Positions 30,384 to 42,057 of a stretch of 64,000 nt of DNA are shown one piece after another. Positions within the stretch are counted from its first letter, which is position 1. Every line of letters starts with the position of its first letter. The DNA is taken from the NCBI RefSeq assembly GCF_015706575.1, contig NW_024037059.1, forward strand, positions 29,026,129 to 29,090,128, read 5' to 3'. The stretch comes from Patiria miniata. Its lineage: Eukaryota > Echinodermata > Asteroidea > Valvatida > Asterinidae. The translations under genes and the position numbers were made by a program. Below the pieces are notes generated by a model. The model did no database searches and was not told the DNA's origin. It worked only from the letters and a program-made list of their open reading frames with translations.

Positions 30384-32149
30384 AGCATCCATTTTGGAGG
30401 TGCGTTTTGATATGTTAATTCATTAACAATGAATGCACAACAGGTCTACCCCTGCGTACCCCTGTTGAACAAAAGCACACACCTCAAACATGGCTGCAGT
30501 GCAAACTGTCTATTGTTGATGAAGTAAGTTACGTGTTCCTTTATGTGTTGAAGTTCTGTGGATTACGAACAGAAAACTCAAGGTGCTTGTAAGATAATGT
30601 TTGTCTTTTTTGCAATTTTTCGAATGTGAATTTTGCAGGGCGTACAATGTCTTTGTTTAAGGTGAAAAATGTAATTTGCAAGTATGTAATGCACTGCCTC
30701 CAAAAAGGCTTTAATGTTGTCTTGTTGGTGTAAAAATTATTGTTTGACATTACTTACATGTTATGACAAGTCAGTGGATATTATTTACAAATCTTGTATT
30801 ATCAGTTCTAACTACAATGTGACATTCATGATTATGTTTGTAAGATTGACCAAATTTATTATTTGTTTACTTTTTCTGTAACAAATGGATGTATGGGAAA
30901 GTATGGTTGAAATTTTTTATCCTCAAAAAAAAAAAGAGAACATGAGTTGCTTCTCAGACATACAGGCAGCCTTTTTCAGTCGAAACTGTTTTGAATGACA
31001 GTAACATACATTACATTTGCATACATCTTAAATTTGAGGCCGTAACTGACATACGTACATTACAAAGCTCCTTATTGTATTTTCTCTGCAAATTTTACCA
31101 AATTTCCCTTAATGGCTCAAGTATGTTTCAGGTAAACTCATTGTAAGGACAGTTTCCTTGAACACTGGGCATTTTTTAAATGCATATTTGCCCTGAACTA
31201 TGCTAAAAGTCACTCAAGGTACAGGGCTATAAGAGAAATAAAAAGGAGAGTAGGTACTCGGCAAAATTAACTGAAGGTAGGAATTAACATTCCTCTTGAA
31301 ACAGGACAGAGCATAAGGTTGGAGGGAAACAAGCACCAGGCAAGGAATTCCAACAAGATAGAGCACGTGGGAACTATCCTTATGTTCTACATCTAGACAC
31401 TGCAACAGTATATGGATGAGAACAGGCAGAAAGCTAGGATTGTCTCTCAAACACATTGAAGTTTAAGGAAAACAAACATTGTGTAATCCTTTTTTAAGCA
31501 GCTTAGTAACATTTTGAAGGGATTCATTGATCCCACAAATTTAACATACATGCAGTGGCATTGGTTTTGTCTTTTCATCATCCAAGACAACAAATGTGTG
31601 CATACTAATTTAATGTGTAACAAGTTCATAAATGTACATTATTAAATGTTTTTCACCACTTATTCTAACATTTCTTTTTGTAATATATTTTGCAATTTTG
31701 TATTGAGTATTGTATTGGCTTAATTTGGAATTTGTGGAATACATTAAAATTACTTGACCTTTTCAAATTAACCTTTTTGTGTGTGCTTTGTCATATTTTA
31801 TTGTACATTATCCGTGTGTTAACTTATTTTCTTTTGAAATTGGGGACTATTACATTCCATGGCATAAAATGACATGATTTGCACAATCTCAAATCACAGT
31901 TTGAAAGAAAATACTTATGGTATTGTCCAAAATCTTCAAAATTATTCCTTTTTACTGAATCACAAGACCAGAGGGCCATTCAAGGTGCGGGATACAATGT
32001 ACATGTATAGAGAAAACGAGCTCGATATGATTTCGGAATGCTGCGGACTCGCAACAAATTTGTGCTGCGCTTTGCGTGGAATGTGTATGGCCGTTGTCTA
32101 TGAGTGAGATCTCGAGAGCTGCTTGCAGCAGGTATGCGGCTATTGTCGG
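30384..32149. other. No feature recognised
   Basis: AT-rich non-coding sequence. A 77-codon frame at 31874-32107 has no splice context or homology I recognise. Confidence 0.45.
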
Positions 32150-32530
32150 TCAACTACTCATGAGTTTATCAAATTTAGGTTTTGCCCTTCACCGACGTAT
32201 ATACACTGTGTACTCAGTGTGTTACCTCCCGAGTGAAAGTTGGAAACAATTATGAATAGTTAATGCAGTATCCGCTGCTATGTACATCAGATTCAAACCA
32301 GCCAACCGATCCCCTTAGCTCGGTGGTCGAGTGGTAAGACGTCTGCACTAGAAAGCAGGAGGTCGTGGGTTCGAGTTCCAACCTAGTGATTTCTTCCAAC
32401 TTTCACTCGGGAGGTAACACACGGAGTATACAGTGTTTAAACGTCGGTGAAGGGCAAAACCTAATTTGATTTACATCACCCCCGACGCAAAAATTCCATC
32501 TTATGAATACTCATGAGTAGTTAACCGAAT
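32150..32530. mobile_element. tRNA-like sequence inside an inverted repeat
   Basis: Left arm (GGTTTTGCCCTTCACCGACGT ... GTTACCTCCCGAGTGAAAGT) and right arm (ACTTTCACTCGGGAGGTAAC ... CGTCGGTGAAGGGCAAAACC) are inverted. Between them, at about 32325-32391, lies a tRNA-like head with A box TGGTCGAGTGG and B box GGTTCGAGTTCC. The acceptor stem does not close, so I do not call a tRNA gene. It looks like a SINE with an inverted copy of its tail upstream. Confidence 0.65.
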
Positions 32531-32559
32531 TAAGTAGTTAACCAAATTCTAGTAAAAGC

Positions 32560-33850
32560 AGAAAAATTACATATGTTAGTATGACGGGATTAAACACAAG
32601 CAAATAGCGTGTAAGTTGCACCACATTCTTCAGCACTGAGATATACTGTGCAACGTTTTGGGTTAAATATTTACTTCAATTTTTTTTTTTTTTTTTTTTG
32701 ACAAATGGAATCCTAGGGAGAGAGAGGTGGAGGGAGTGATTCCCTGTTTGCAGGGGACGTATTAAGCTGTGAACCCTCAACTCTAAATTACTACTCTTGA
32801 GTGCCTGCTTCTACTCGCGCCAGGACGGATTACTCAAGTAGATGAAAACAACGAGTAGCATAAACTACTTGCAAGTACTCGAGTAATCGAGTTACTCGCC
32901 CAGCGGTACTAGGGATGATGCAAGGTCCAGTCCTTACAAAATTAATAATCCGCTGTTGGATTCTATCAAGAAGGGCCAAGTAGCAGACCGTAGCACCAGC
33001 CCAGATAATGATTGCAGTATTCCATGACTGGTCATATAGTGACCTTGTACATGCTTATATTTCTTAAAGACAATCCAACTGACTTGGACTCAGCCAAGTT
33101 GTCATAAGATAAAAATGCAAGGTTAAACCCTTGCAGTTTTTACATACATTGGATAAAATCAATGGAACATTGATTTCTTTTCAAAATAGGAAAGAAGATA
33201 GCCAGGCACACAAATGAATCATTCTTTATAAGAGTACAAAATATATTTCATAATTCCGTGAGCAATATAAGAATCTACAATTCTACATGAATAAGATACA
33301 TGAATATAAATTAAGAAAGTACAGGCGCCGTCTATACATACATCGTGAGAGTTGATAAAATTGCTGAAAAAATGCCCCGACCACTAGAAAGCATGAGTTT
33401 TTTTTTTATTCTGTGAACACAGGCTGATGTTCCTGAGAATAAAACGTTTACAAATATACTAAATTCCAGAGAATATTTTATCTATACATGTGAAAAGATT
33501 ATACATGTAACAGAAAGCATGTTCAACTGATTAATAGAAAAACCACTTAGAGGTAACGCAGCGTATACATCATTATTTTATGAGGATATTGGTTAATAAT
33601 AAACATTTAAAATTAATATTAGAGTTGCGTGCAGTTGCCATGACAATCAATTTAAGAATTTCAGTGTTACTCTAACTCATTCTAAGGTTTTCATGGGTAG
33701 GCATACACATGTCCCTACTCACTTTAAGCGATTGGTTAGTGTGAAAAAAGGCCAAGAACGAAGTATTTCGTCCAAGTCTGAATAAGATCCTTCTTTCAGA
33801 TACTTACACTGGTTTAAGTTTGCAATACGCCAGTTCTGTATTTCAATGAT
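32560..33850. other. No feature recognised
   Basis: AT-rich sequence with a poly-T tract near 32680-32699. No coding exon and no clear repeat pair were found. Confidence 0.45.
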
Positions 33851-34370
33851 ATGGGTTACGGGTCATTCTGGATAACCGAACGCTCATTGAAGGCGCATGA
33901 ATGCCAAGGGCGGATCAAGAACACAATTTTTTTTTTGGGGGGGGGGGCCCAAAAAAATGTTGGTTCCCCAAAAGGTGGGTCCCAAAACTGACGGCCTGGG
34001 GTTCAGGGCCCGCTTAAGGGCCGCAATTTTTTTTGGGGGGGGGGGATACTAGATGCTCTGTGAGGCGATCTGAGGCAATTTCTGACCACTTTAACCAAAT
34101 CTTTTTGAGGAAAAGATGGTGGTGTACACAGTGCCTGCCTTTATTGCGAGCCTGAGGTCACTTAGAAAAAAATAAGGTTCGTTTTTTTTTGGGGGGGGGG
34201 GGCCCCCTGGATCCACCCTTGATGAACGCATAGGTGACACGGGCACGACGCTTGTGTTTTAATTACTAGCAGAATTGGCATACGCGTGATAACATCGCAT
34301 AACATCACGTCAGCGATTTTATACCGAATGACCTGTGACCTGGACTACTTCATCGAGATACCGCACTGGC
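33851..34370 (-). repeat. Older interspersed repeat M, split by an hAT element
   Basis: Flanks on both sides of 33905-34221 are inverted relatives of 45770-45990: GAACGCTCATTGAAGG, TAACATCGCATAACATCACG and GACTACTTCATCGAGATA. The order shows one element interrupted by a later insertion. Confidence 0.7.
33905..34221 (+). mobile_element. hAT-type non-autonomous element, 317 bp
   Basis: Termini CAAGGGCGGATC and GGATCCACCCTTG are inverted. The 8-bp target duplication is ATGAATGC (33897-33904) and ATGAACGC (34222-34229), one mismatch. It carries several long G runs. The interior GGGCCCGCTTAAGGGCC and CTAGATGCTCTGTG resemble the 50618-51752 element. Confidence 0.82.
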
Positions 34371-34904
34371 TACAGTCTGCTTTGCCCTATCTCACTGACT
34401 GACTGACTGTCACTTGTGAATTAGACTAGCTAAACTTCACCTTTTTCCACACATTTGACAAACCCATAGGCACCAAATTAGTACGGAATCACGTTGCAAC
34501 TCTTATTTTGCGATTACTTTTTCTGATATCATACATTCTACATGTTCGAAGGCTAATTGACCCGTTTTGAAGATTGTGTACCACTCTCTTAATTACACCA
34601 CATGCTTTGTCCCCTTCTATTTGAAAAAAAAAAATCCTCAATGTCTTAAAGGTTTTGCAGAGTGTACTCCGGAACTGATCTGATTATTAGATTTACTACA
34701 AACGGTTAATCATGTTATCATGTTAAACATGGAACATTAAAACGCTTTTACAATGTAATTCATTGGTTATATGTGTCTATTATTTAGGATTACATGTTGT
34801 AACAATTAGATATTAACACCAAGAACAATCCTTTATTTTATATGTTATCGTATCTTAAAAGAGGAATCACATCACCAAATGTTGATTTTGAAAACAAGCC
34901 AATA

Positions 34905-35397
34905 CAGGGTGAGTAAAAAAAACGAAACCCAAATGTCGGGACAATTGATTTAGTGAAGTTCTGCATGTAGCACTTTCAAAATCTAGGATATGAAAGCCAA
35001 ATTCATAAGCTTTCTTTTAGTACAAGAATCATTCAAATACTTTTCAAGTTACGGAGTTTTAAACGCAACCACTGTTTTTAACTTCTGTCCACGGATCACA
35101 AAAACGGTGTGTGTTCTTTCAGCAAAACGAAAACAATTCACACACATCCTTATGTGATTTGTTTTTGTGTTGCTGAGAGAACACTGAACTTTTTTGTGAT
35201 CCGTGGACAGAACCTTAAAATGACGGCTGTGTTTAAAACTCCGCAACTTGAAAAGTACATGAGTGATTTGAATGATTCTTGTACTAAACAAAAGCTTATG
35301 AATTGGGCTTTCATATCCTAGATATTGAAAGTGCTACATGCAGAACTTCACTATTAATGGTCCCGACATTTGGGTTTCATTTTTTTGACTCCCCCCG
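34905..35397. mobile_element. TA-flanked full-length palindrome (mariner-like MITE)
   Basis: Almost the whole 493 bp is one inverted repeat centred near 35150. Ends CAGGGTGAGTAAAAAA and TTTTTTGACTCCCCCCG are flanked by TA on both sides. Overlapping frames on the two strands (35049-35291 minus, 35109-35321 plus) encode similar peptides because of the palindrome, and they are not genes. Confidence 0.85.
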
Positions 35398-35870
35398 TAT
35401 TGGTCATTAATTTTCAGATAAAATGTCAGAATTTTTTCCCAATGATACCGATATTTATTCCTCAAACACTTTAGCCAAATCAGCGTTTAAGAATCTTCAG
35501 GATTTTTTTTTTTTTCACCGTATGGAGTGCTACTCCCCCATAAATGGCGTCATTTATTTCAGGTATCATTTTGAATGACCTCAAATAAACTCCCTCCAAA
35601 AGACTGTATTTATTTTGAAGCAGTCCATTATTTCTTGTCCAAATAAAAGCTGAAAACAATCCACTGAATAGGCCCGAGACCTAATGACGTCACACTTTGT
35701 TTACATGTGCACTTTTCTATGTGGTAGACGGTCCCTGATTCGTCTGGCGTCCCGACTTCGCTCCCATATGAAAGCGCATGTAAACAAAGCCATTATGTCA
35801 TTAGGTCTTAGGTCTAATATGTTCCCTTTGACTCCTAACGTAGGATTTAATTAGGGAATAACTATGTGCT

Positions 35871-37384
35871 TGGCCGGTATTCAAGCAAGTAAGTTTAAAA
35901 CAGGCTAGGGGCCTGGTCGCCGATTATGTTTGGGTTGGGCCATAATCTTCATCCAGGCTCCTGGCCGGTAAATGAACTTGTTTAATACCGGCCAAGGACT
36001 TATTTAATCCCATTTCTAAATACCTTTCTGTCAAATAATCCAAAAATCACAATTTTCTAACAATTTTATTCTACAATTTTACTTCATGTTTTGTGAAACA
36101 CCCCTCTGGCCATGTTATGGTATGTGCCTCACACGCATAGTGCTAAAAAACTCCTTATATGTAGCCTTGACCAAGGCGTTGGGCTTATCGATTCGCCGAT
36201 AAAAAAAAAATCGCCGATAAGAAAATCCCTAATCAACTTGGCATGGCATAATTGCGTGCACATATATCGATGCCCGTACGCTGCTAGTGAGAAAGTAACT
36301 TGTACCATACAGCGAGGCTATGCGTGCACGTATGCACGTACACACACGTACATGTACTGTACTCGTACAACAGCCATGCACACACAGTGCATGCATGAGC
36401 TAGTCCGCGTAACCCAACGCCTTGATGGTTTTGAGTTGACCCAGCAAAACCTATTACGGTAATGAGGTACCACCCCCCGCGTATACTGAATTCTCATTGG
36501 TCAGCCCGCGATAGGCTAACAAACACGTCGCATCCGCGAAGAAACGCTGCAATGGCGGCCCGTTGCTGTGGGTGAAAGTCGTTCAGTCCCAATCTGTCCG
36601 AAGCAGTATTGAAGGCTCCAACGAATTCTGCAGGTAATGCTGTCATTAGACGATCGTTGCCCACTCAAATGGATTCATTACACGAGCCGAAAAACTTTCA
36701 ACAATTTGACATTGATTCGAAAGTGACGAACATTTCGCTCTCGCTAAAAAGACATGGAAGACGCCATGATGACTAATGCATTATGCATGCCGCGCGACGT
36801 CACATGATTCTTGTGAAGCTTACAATTGGTCAGCTTAAAAATGAATTAATCATACTATTGGGAAGGTTGTTTCATGTGATTGGTCCAAGACGAACCTACA
36901 TAATCATCACGGCATACCCGCATATCCTGAAGCCCGCCCATTTTTTTCCAAAACTGGACGAAAAGGTAAAGAAAGACATTAAACCCGGAAGTTGCAGACC
37001 CAACAAGGCGGTCGTTCGACAGGCCACGCGGCGCGTATATCCCCCACACGTACGTACGTACACCCACACGCAGAACACAGTAGGCCTACATTTACTGCCT
37101 TATTACACCATGCGTACATGTACAGTCCGTACTCACGTGTGTGTGCTTGCTGGTTGTGTTAGTACCGAACCGTTCGTATGGACAAGGGTCGGTGGTACAC
37201 GCACGTAGCCGCGTTGATTGTGGGTGCAGGGCCCGATTATCTCCCTTCGACAAAAAGCCGAGAGACCACATTGAACAAGGCTACTTATATGGGGATTGGC
37301 AGCACACGGCGTGTACTACTACTATGTGGCTCAGAACGCAGGGGTTTTTATCAACAGTTTAAATCCACCCGTGTGACGGGGTCT
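35871..37384 (-). mobile_element. Repeat family L, long copy with nested insertion
   Basis: Outer parts (35871-36161 and 37284-37384) are inverted relatives of 19505-19840: TTGGCCGGTATT, CTTCATGTTTTGTGAAACA, GGTATGTGCCTCACACGCAT and CAGTTTAAATCCACCCGTGT. The middle is an hAT-type insertion. Confidence 0.75.
36162..37283 (+). mobile_element. hAT-type element, 1122 bp, with promoter-like interior
   Basis: Termini TAGCCTTG and CAAGGCTA, with an exact 8-bp target duplication CTTATATG (36154-36161 and 37284-37291). A subterminal inverted pair CCAAGGCGTTGGG / CCCAACGCCTTG is also present. The interior has three ATTGGTC/CCAAT words (36495, 36827, 36880 approx), a GACGTCAC CRE word near 36796 and a donor-like GCAG|GTAATG near 36631. 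No transposase is recognisable. Confidence 0.82.
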
Positions 37385-37839
37385 AGATCAATAGAGGGTT
37401 AACTGTCTAAGGCATTTATGAATGAAATATTACTATTTGTATTAGTAGTATTAATAGAAATATCTGAGTAATATATTTAGATTATTATAGGTAACCTGCT
37501 GGATTAACAAATACATTATTTGATTCAGTGATAACATAGATTAGTTTGATTATCATTGTGATTTAACACTTGTAATTATGCCTGCAAATGAAACTTCAAG
37601 AATTCTTTAAAATTTTGATGAAAACCAAGTAATGTAATGCACCTTGAGAATTTGTTTTCCAATTTAAACACGACACCCAGTAATTCTCTTTAGAAACTAA
37701 AATCCCTTTCCTTGCTTTTAAACCCTGTTCCTGGCAAGTTTTATCACCCTAGATGAACCTTTTTCACTAAGATTTCCAATCACCCATGTTGGACACACCA
37801 CTGCTTCTGCATTTCACTTGCTACATTCTCAACAAGTCG

Positions 37840-37985
37840 GGGTCTACCCGATGTTCCCCAATACCTATGTTTCCCAATACCGATGTTCCCCGAAATCCTT
37901 AGGATTAGGGTTAGGTTAGGGTTAGGTTTGGGGAACATCAGTATTGGGGAACATAGGTATTGGGGAACATAGGTATGCGCCCCAA
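37840..37985. repeat. Foldback with telomere-like centre
   Basis: Left arm GTTCCCCAATACCTATGTT and right arm GGTATTGGGGAACATAGGT flank a central ATTAGGGTTAGGTTAGGG stretch at about 37903-37927. This is an interstitial TTAGGG-like word, not a telomere. Confidence 0.75.
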
Positions 37986-38159
37986 CAAATCTGATCTCTG
38001 AATATTCAATCCCTTATAAAAAAAGAAAATTATAAACACCATTAAATGGTTTTGGACATAAAACAGACGTGTATAAAAAAAAAATAAAGACCAATGAGAT
38101 ACCATGAGGGACTGTAAGGTTTCACCTGCACAATTTTTTTCTCTCGAATTCAGCTGCTT

Positions 38160-38329
38160 TTACGGAAGTCTGCTCTTAAAGAACAACTCCCAGACATCTC
38201 TCTCTTTCGTTGAGAGGTCTCTTGGAGTGACAAATGCAAGATGACCTTGCTTTGAAGACGCATAGATTAACATCCATCTCGTTTCAAGTGAGGAGTCGCT
38301 TAGTAAGTCAGACGTGCTGTGACTGTCAT
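38160..38329 (-). CDS. Orphan terminal coding exon, possible KHDRBS alternative C-terminus
   Basis: The minus-strand acceptor TCCCGTTACAG at 38330-38331 precedes an open frame that starts with a 2-nt partial codon, encodes DDSHSTSDLLSDSSLETRWM and then LIYASSKQGHLAFVTPRDLS..., and ends at TAA (38160-38162). The peptide is balanced in composition, begins Ser/Asp-rich and ends in WELFFKSRLP. A GTAAGA donor in the last KHDRBS exon (44177-44176) leaves one nucleotide, which completes this exon in frame. I recognise no family. Alternatives are the last exon of an unrelated nested gene, or chance. Confidence 0.4.
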
Positions 38330-38971
38330 CTGTAACGGGAGATAAAAGTTTTAGCTAATAAGAATGAGATTCTTCTTGTTGAAGTTAATTTAACCCAAAC
38401 AGTCCTGAATCCTCCAATTTCAATGAATTTTTTTTCACACCTCCTTGGGAGTAAGGATTGTCCTATTTGAATAAATTTTCTCATGGATTTCCAAACGCCT
38501 AGATCCCTTCATCCAGGGCTTCGTTATGGAAAAATTTAGAATTTCAAGCATCAGCATAAATGCCTTAATTGACTTTACGAATTAGCCATCAAAGGGTTAA
38601 ACCTGCCCTCCCCATACTACTTTTTAGTTACATCCCCACCCCCCCCCCAAAAAAAACCCAACATTTTTGTTACAAATTTGTCATTTTTCTTGCAATCCAA
38701 AAGTTATTGACATTTTATTCACAGGAAATTCACACCCTGAACAAAAATTTAAAAAGTAGTTTTCTGATTGAAATTTAACACAAATTGAAAATTTATTCAG
38801 AAAAAAGTTAAAATTAAATTGCACAAGGGCAACTTTTAAGAGTTCTTATTAGTGTTCATGTTGATTTTAATTGGAATAACCCAGAATTACCGTCCTTTTA
38901 AGGAAACCAATTTTTCATGAAGATGGTATGTAGATATCTGTTACATGAAATAAGTATGTGAGGAAATTATA

Positions 38972-39493
38972 TTAAAGGGAAAATACAACATTTGCAAACA
39001 TCAAAAAATAAAACTACCAAATCATTTTGAAATACCTTGCTGGACTGTTAGTGAATGACAGTGTAAAGCATCCTGTAAAATCATGGCACCTGGTATACTG
39101 TCATTTTCAAGAAAAGTGGTATTTTTGTATCAATTTCCAACGCTGATCGGCCGATCAGCGTTGGAAAAAACTGGCTTTTTTTCAAATACTGGCCACAATT
39201 GACCATCGCACTTGTTTGCAATCGATTACAAACCTATGAACGGGTACGAGCCAGCTAGACTGGTTCCCTGACCTTACAATTCCCCAATGTATGTAAACTG
39301 CTCTGTTTCTTCTTATATGGAGTCAGGGAACCAGACTACAGGAAAATGATTGTTTTTTCTTGGTTTTTATAGCGTTTTCGAACCCAAAACCTCAAAAAGG
39401 TCAGTGTAACTATATTTGCTATATATTTCCAACCCCCAATTCCATCCATTTCTGAAAATTACAGCAAAAGCAAATGATGTATATTCCCTTTAA
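38972..39493 (-). mobile_element. TTAA MITE family A, copy 2
   Basis: 522 bp from TTAA (38972-38975) to TTAA (39490-39493), ends TTAAAGGGAAAATACA and TGTATATTCCCTTTAA. It contains a perfect 34-bp palindrome at 39134-39167 (half: CCAACGCTGATCGG) and an inverted pair CTGGTTCCCTGACC / GTCAGGGAACCAG. Confidence 0.9.
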
Positions 39494-40447
39494 AATGGCT
39501 TATAAAACTTACATAAATAATTCAATTTATTCTAATTCAATTCAATTTTTTAGATTAATAGAAAGGTCTTACCTTCAGTGTCAGTGTTAAATGATTTGAT
39601 TTAATCTGATTCACTTTAATCTAATTCAATTCATTTTAATCTCATTCAAAATTTAATCTAATTCAATTCGTTGTAATCTTATTCAATTCGATTTTTAACG
39701 ACCTGCAGTAGTCAGTTTAATTTAAAATAACTTTATGATAGGGTCATACTACTGAGTAGTAATGCCCATGCACTCCCAAGTTTTAGCCGCGAAATAACAA
39801 ATTTCATGAACAATTCTTGGGTTTTACTTTATAATAATATCACTGTTACTCTTTATAGCAATAAAACAATTATAAAGAAATTAAATATAAATTCTCCATT
39901 GCTGAAGAAAAGAAAATCAAATACTTAAAATCCTTTTTTTCTTCTTTTTGTTGTTGTTTATTGATCAGATGTTTATTTATTCCGATTAAAAAAACAGCCC
40001 TAAATGTAACTGAATCAGACTAAAAGATAAGCAAACTTCTCCATCGACTTAATTTTAAGTGGTTTTTATTGTTTAGCAAGGGATTCTTTGATAAAACACG
40101 GTTACATTTTTAGCTTAATACAAGCATTATTTCACCAACAAAAGTCAAAGTAACATTTACATGGTTATTCAAAATTAATAGTGCCAAAAGATGTACTTTT
40201 CTAATATTATTAACTGTAAATGGTTAACAAGCAGGTTTACTGGCTTTTTATCAGTAACATGTAAGATTAATTTTATTCTTAAGATGTATTTTATCACTAC
40301 ATTATATGCCAACTACATGTACTTCTATTATCAGCATTCATAGTGTTAACTGACCTCAGTTCATAAAAAAATCAATTTATGGCAATAAACATTAAAACTT
40401 ACAGATTTTTTAAACATAAATGAAGTATGGATGAATAGTTAGTTGCA
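39494..40447. other. AT-rich spacer between twin elements
   Basis: Contains a degenerate TTTAATCTAATTCAATTCA repeat at about 39530-39700. A donor-like CTGAAG|GTAAGA on the minus strand near 39573 has no convincing acceptor upstream. Confidence 0.45.
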
Positions 40448-40966
40448 TTAAAGGGAAAATACAACATTTGCAAACATCAAAAAATAAAACTACCAAATCA
40501 TTTTGAAATACCTTGCTGGACTGTTAGTGAATGACAGTGTAAAGCACCCTGTAAAATCATGGCACCTGGTATACTGTCATTTTCAAGAAAAGTGGTATTT
40601 TTGTATCAATTTCCAACGCTGATCGGCCGATCAGCGTTGGAAACAACTGGCTTTTTTTCAAATACTGGCCCCAATTGACCATCGCACTTGTTTGCAATCG
40701 ATTACAAACCTATGAACGGGTACGAGCCAGCTAGACTGGTTCCCTGACCTTACAATTCCCCAATGTATGTAAACTGCTGTTTCTTCTTATATGGAGTCAG
40801 GGAACCAGACTACAGGAAAATGATTGTTTTTCTTGGTTTTTATTGCATTTTCGAACCCAAAACCTCAAAAAGTCAGTGTAACTATATTTGCTATATATTT
40901 CCAACCCCCCAATTCCATCCATTTCTGAAAATCACAGCAAAAGCAAATGATGTATATTCCCTTTAA
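40448..40966 (-). mobile_element. TTAA MITE family A, copy 3
   Basis: Near-identical to the 38972-39493 copy and in the same orientation. The palindrome is preserved at 40610-40643. Differences are a few substitutions and 1-3 bp indels, so the two copies are young or were duplicated together. Confidence 0.9.
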
Positions 40967-42057
40967 ACAAAAGGTCCCTTTTTAACAAATGAGAACTTTA
41001 TAATTAAACAAAGAAATACAAGTGTGAAGTTTGTCATCATACATTCATTTCCTTCAACCTAAATTGGGGAACTAAGAAATTTATGTAAAAACGTTTAGTT
41101 TAAGTGAGTTTGGAAAAGGCAAATATCATGAATCAATTAATGTTTAAACCTTATTTTGAGACTACCAGATACAACTTGGAGAGATCATATCTTATAATCT
41201 TAGTTTAAATGTCTTAAGCAAAAACAATTACTGAATACCTTGCTTCTAGAATTTAAGGTTGAACATGTAAAAAGAAAACCGTTTATTAAGATTATGAGCC
41301 TGTTTATGTCAAAGAGTATTACCGTGGATTTGTTAAAAAAAACCTTTTAATGCCAACAAAAAAAAGGATTACAGCATCTCTACAGAAAAGCTATTTACAT
41401 TGCCACTAAACAATTATCATACGACAGACACAAAGTTGTTTGCATTAAAGTAAATTTACTTCATGTATTGAAATGAACTATTATTTAGAACTGAAGATTG
41501 TGTCTTTCTCATACAATTTTTAAAGAAATGTTTTAAAAAAACAGGCAGTACAGAAAACATCTAAAACTATTACCTTCTTATTTTTACATCAAAATGGCAA
41601 ACTAGCTTCTTTCAATTTTGAAGAAATTAAGCCAAATCTTTATGGTTTGTTTGATTTCAGAGACCAAACAAAAAAGATGGGGATTATCTTTAAAAAAATA
41701 ACACATTTTTATTGAACACCTTCAAGCACCAACACAAGACAGAACATAAGTGGAAATCTTCAACAGATATTTCCAAAAACAAGTTAAGACAAAAACTAAC
41801 CCAAAATGACACGAGAAATAGATGAAAAGAAAGATCAACAAACTTGCATGCTAACTTGGTAAGCGTGCAAGTTTAAGTTGTGCCTGGCTCGCAGTTATCA
41901 TCAAACATTTTTTCACCCTGTAAACCACCTCGTATATTATCACAAAATCTGAGAGGCGTTGAAGTTTCAAGCATTTTCAATGTAAGGACTGATCCAAAAT
42001 GGTAAAACATTTGTCAGATGCACCACAAGGTAATGAAGACCATACTTCTGCTACACT
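40967..42057. other. No feature recognised
   Basis: AT-rich sequence with no coding exon or clear repeat pair. Confidence 0.45.

Noticed and set aside
31874..32107. 77-codon frame with Cys-rich end
   Set aside because: No splice signals, no homology recognised and partly AT-rich non-coding composition.
32325..32391. tRNA-Ser gene
   Set aside because: An AGA loop can be drawn, but the acceptor stem does not close and the sequence is embedded in an inverted repeat.
35049..35321. Two antisense frames with similar peptides
   Set aside because: Caused by the near-complete palindrome of the TA-flanked element.
36783..37208. 141-codon frame
   Set aside because: Inside the hAT-type insertion, low complexity at the C-terminal half and no transposase motif recognised.
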